Shown here piece by piece: positions 63,248 through 64,000 of a stretch of DNA of 64,000 nucleotides (positions within the stretch are counted from its first letter, which is position 1; the number at the start of each line of letters is the position of its first letter). A model generated the notes under the pieces. It was given only the letters and a program-made list of their open reading frames with translations. It searched no databases and was not told where the DNA came from. Both the position numbers and the translations under genes were made by a program. Source of the stretch: Bradyrhizobium viridifuturi (GTDB taxonomy: Bacteria; Pseudomonadota; Alphaproteobacteria; Rhizobiales; Xanthobacteraceae); assembly GCF_001238275.1 (NCBI RefSeq), contig NZ_LGTB01000021.1, forward strand, positions 62,001-126,000, given 5' to 3'.

Positions 63248-63607
63248 CGGCAGCACCAGCACTTGGCCGTCCGGGCCGCGCTGCGTCGCTAGGTGACCGC
63301 TATCATCAGCGGCGACAACGTCGCCCTCCTAACAGACTTGATATTAGCAGCTTTACCGGCGTCGGGACGAAATCATGCGGGCCTTGGCGATCCACGCATG
63401 AGATCGCGCAGAACGCGAGGTGCGCAGGCGCACTCAGGTCCAGGTTGCGGATAAACCTAAGTATGGTCCTCCCCACCCGAATGTAACGGCCGGATCAACC
63501 TCCGTTCAATGGCCCGTTTCTTCGCGGTGACTACGCTTATTCGGTAACTCGATGACAGTAGAGCTCTCCGGGCTTCGGCAATCGCCAATCAGAGACGGGA
63601 GATTGAA
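63248..63607. other. Divergent intergenic region of the signalling locus
   Basis: 360 bases between the kinase and the small orphan gene. It contains motif copy 2 at 63453-63479. I see no other gene, RNA or strong hairpin. The last 15 bases hold a GGGAG ribosome site for the orphan gene. Confidence 0.5.
63453..63479 (+). promoter_or_regulatory. 27-bp motif, copy 2, upstream of the orphan small gene
   Basis: Opens AAACCTAAGTATG, then GTCCTCCCCACCCG, oriented toward the plus-strand gene at 63608, ~128 bases away. It nearly matches the minus-strand copy at 60806-60832. Both copies precede a small gene of the same locus in the same relative orientation. Confidence 0.6.
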
Positions 63608-63874
63608 ATGTCCAACAGGCGCCTGCATTTGATCCTCTGCTCCGAGGATGCCGGACACGAGGCGGCGCGTCAGAGGCCCGCGCGCAGCTTCCAGCCGACC
63701 GTTATCGATGGCGGCAGGCAAGCCGCGAGCACTTCGTCGGATCAGTCCTGGATCGACCTGCTCGACGTCTTCGATTTGGGCGTCGTGATCTGTCAAGCGA
63801 GTTACCTGGCCTTGCTGGGCGCGAGCTTGGCAGCGCTGCAGGCACAGGCAGGCGTGCCGGATCCAGGATCCTAG
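63608..63874 (+). CDS. Small orphan protein of the signalling locus, 88 residues
   Basis: It begins MSNRRLHLILCSEDAGHEAA and ends in ASLAALQAQAGVPDPGS. A polar first half is followed by an amphipathic/hydrophobic stretch (SWIDLLDVFDLGVVICQASYLALLGASLAAL, ~47-77), possibly a membrane-associated or dimerising helix. No family recognised. A good GGGAG lies before the ATG and the 27-bp motif lies upstream, so it is likely expressed in parallel with the single-domain receiver. Confidence 0.55.
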   Translation: MSNRRLHLILCSEDAGHEAARQRPARSFQPTVIDGGRQAASTSSDQSWIDLLDVFDLGVVICQASYLALLGASLAALQAQAGVPDPGS

Positions 63875-64000
63875 GCCGCCCCAGGAGTTAGCCCCGGCAG
63901 GCTGCCGGACCGGAGCGATGGCTGCTCACGCCAGGGTCGCGCAAGACGGGTCCGATAACAGCCTCCGAGAGAGCCCGGAATCCAGTCCCCTCTAGCCCTG

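Overview
The window is high-GC DNA from a Bradyrhizobium-type alphaproteobacterium (order Hyphomicrobiales). This rests on a BioR-type GntR regulator beside bioBFDA, a RegS/RegR redox two-component pair, PHB-depolymerase genes, an MmcB-like nuclease, and many intergenic palindromic repeats of the sort scattered through Bradyrhizobium genomes. No genome search was possible, so the genus is an inference. || Layout. 0-1.8 kb: 3' part of an RND efflux pump, then a GreA/B-like gene (1.9-2.4). 2.4-7.3: divergent bioR and a tight bioBFDA operon, with BioR-like operators between them. 7.3-8.7: a secreted YXWGXW/His-Pro-repeat protein. 9.1-13.9: a catabolic cluster (MFS carrier, LysR regulator, HAD dehalogenase, CoA-transferase, hot-dog thioesterase). 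14.0-18.3: a secreted serine hydrolase with a PDZ domain, a membrane-anchored AraC regulator, a duplicated remnant of the hydrolase gene, and a tRNA-Arg(CCG). 18.4-22.3: flavin monooxygenase, broken alpha/beta hydrolase, small secreted protein, AraC regulator. 22.5-27.3: adenylate/guanylate cyclase, Tat-exported sulfatase-like enzyme, outer-membrane SphA/MetA-like channel. 27.3-34.6: YccF, CMD-family protein, GGDEF-EAL protein, HWE-type kinase, SDR, second cyclase, small membrane protein. 34.8-40.8: LLM oxidoreductase, MFS pump, PHB-depolymerase-type esterase, MBL hydrolase, RMD1/DUF155 protein. 40.9-46.1: two convergent GH13 enzymes, vWA protein, MmcB. 46.2-51.4: regSR, ABC-2 exporter, intracellular PHB depolymerase. 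51.7-58.4: YgjP-type metalloprotease, PBP1A, DUF1330 protein, two tandem branched-chain-amino-acid-type binding proteins. 58.5-63.9: DUF1304 protein, Ogt, three very small genes, a single-domain receiver, a FixJ-type regulator with a PAS histidine kinase, and an orphan small protein. || Two things stand out. First, six otherwise well-conserved genes (CoA-transferase, alpha/beta hydrolase, first GH13, regS 3' end, YgjP, PBP1A) each carry one frameshift of the same sense (missing base). This looks more like indel errors in the assembled sequence than six independent pseudogenes. Second, the 59.6-63.9 kb signalling locus has two nearly identical 27-bp motifs in front of the single-domain receiver and the orphan small protein, plus a coupled pair of tiny Cys-rich (probably zinc-binding) proteins. 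This is the best candidate here for an undescribed regulatory module.
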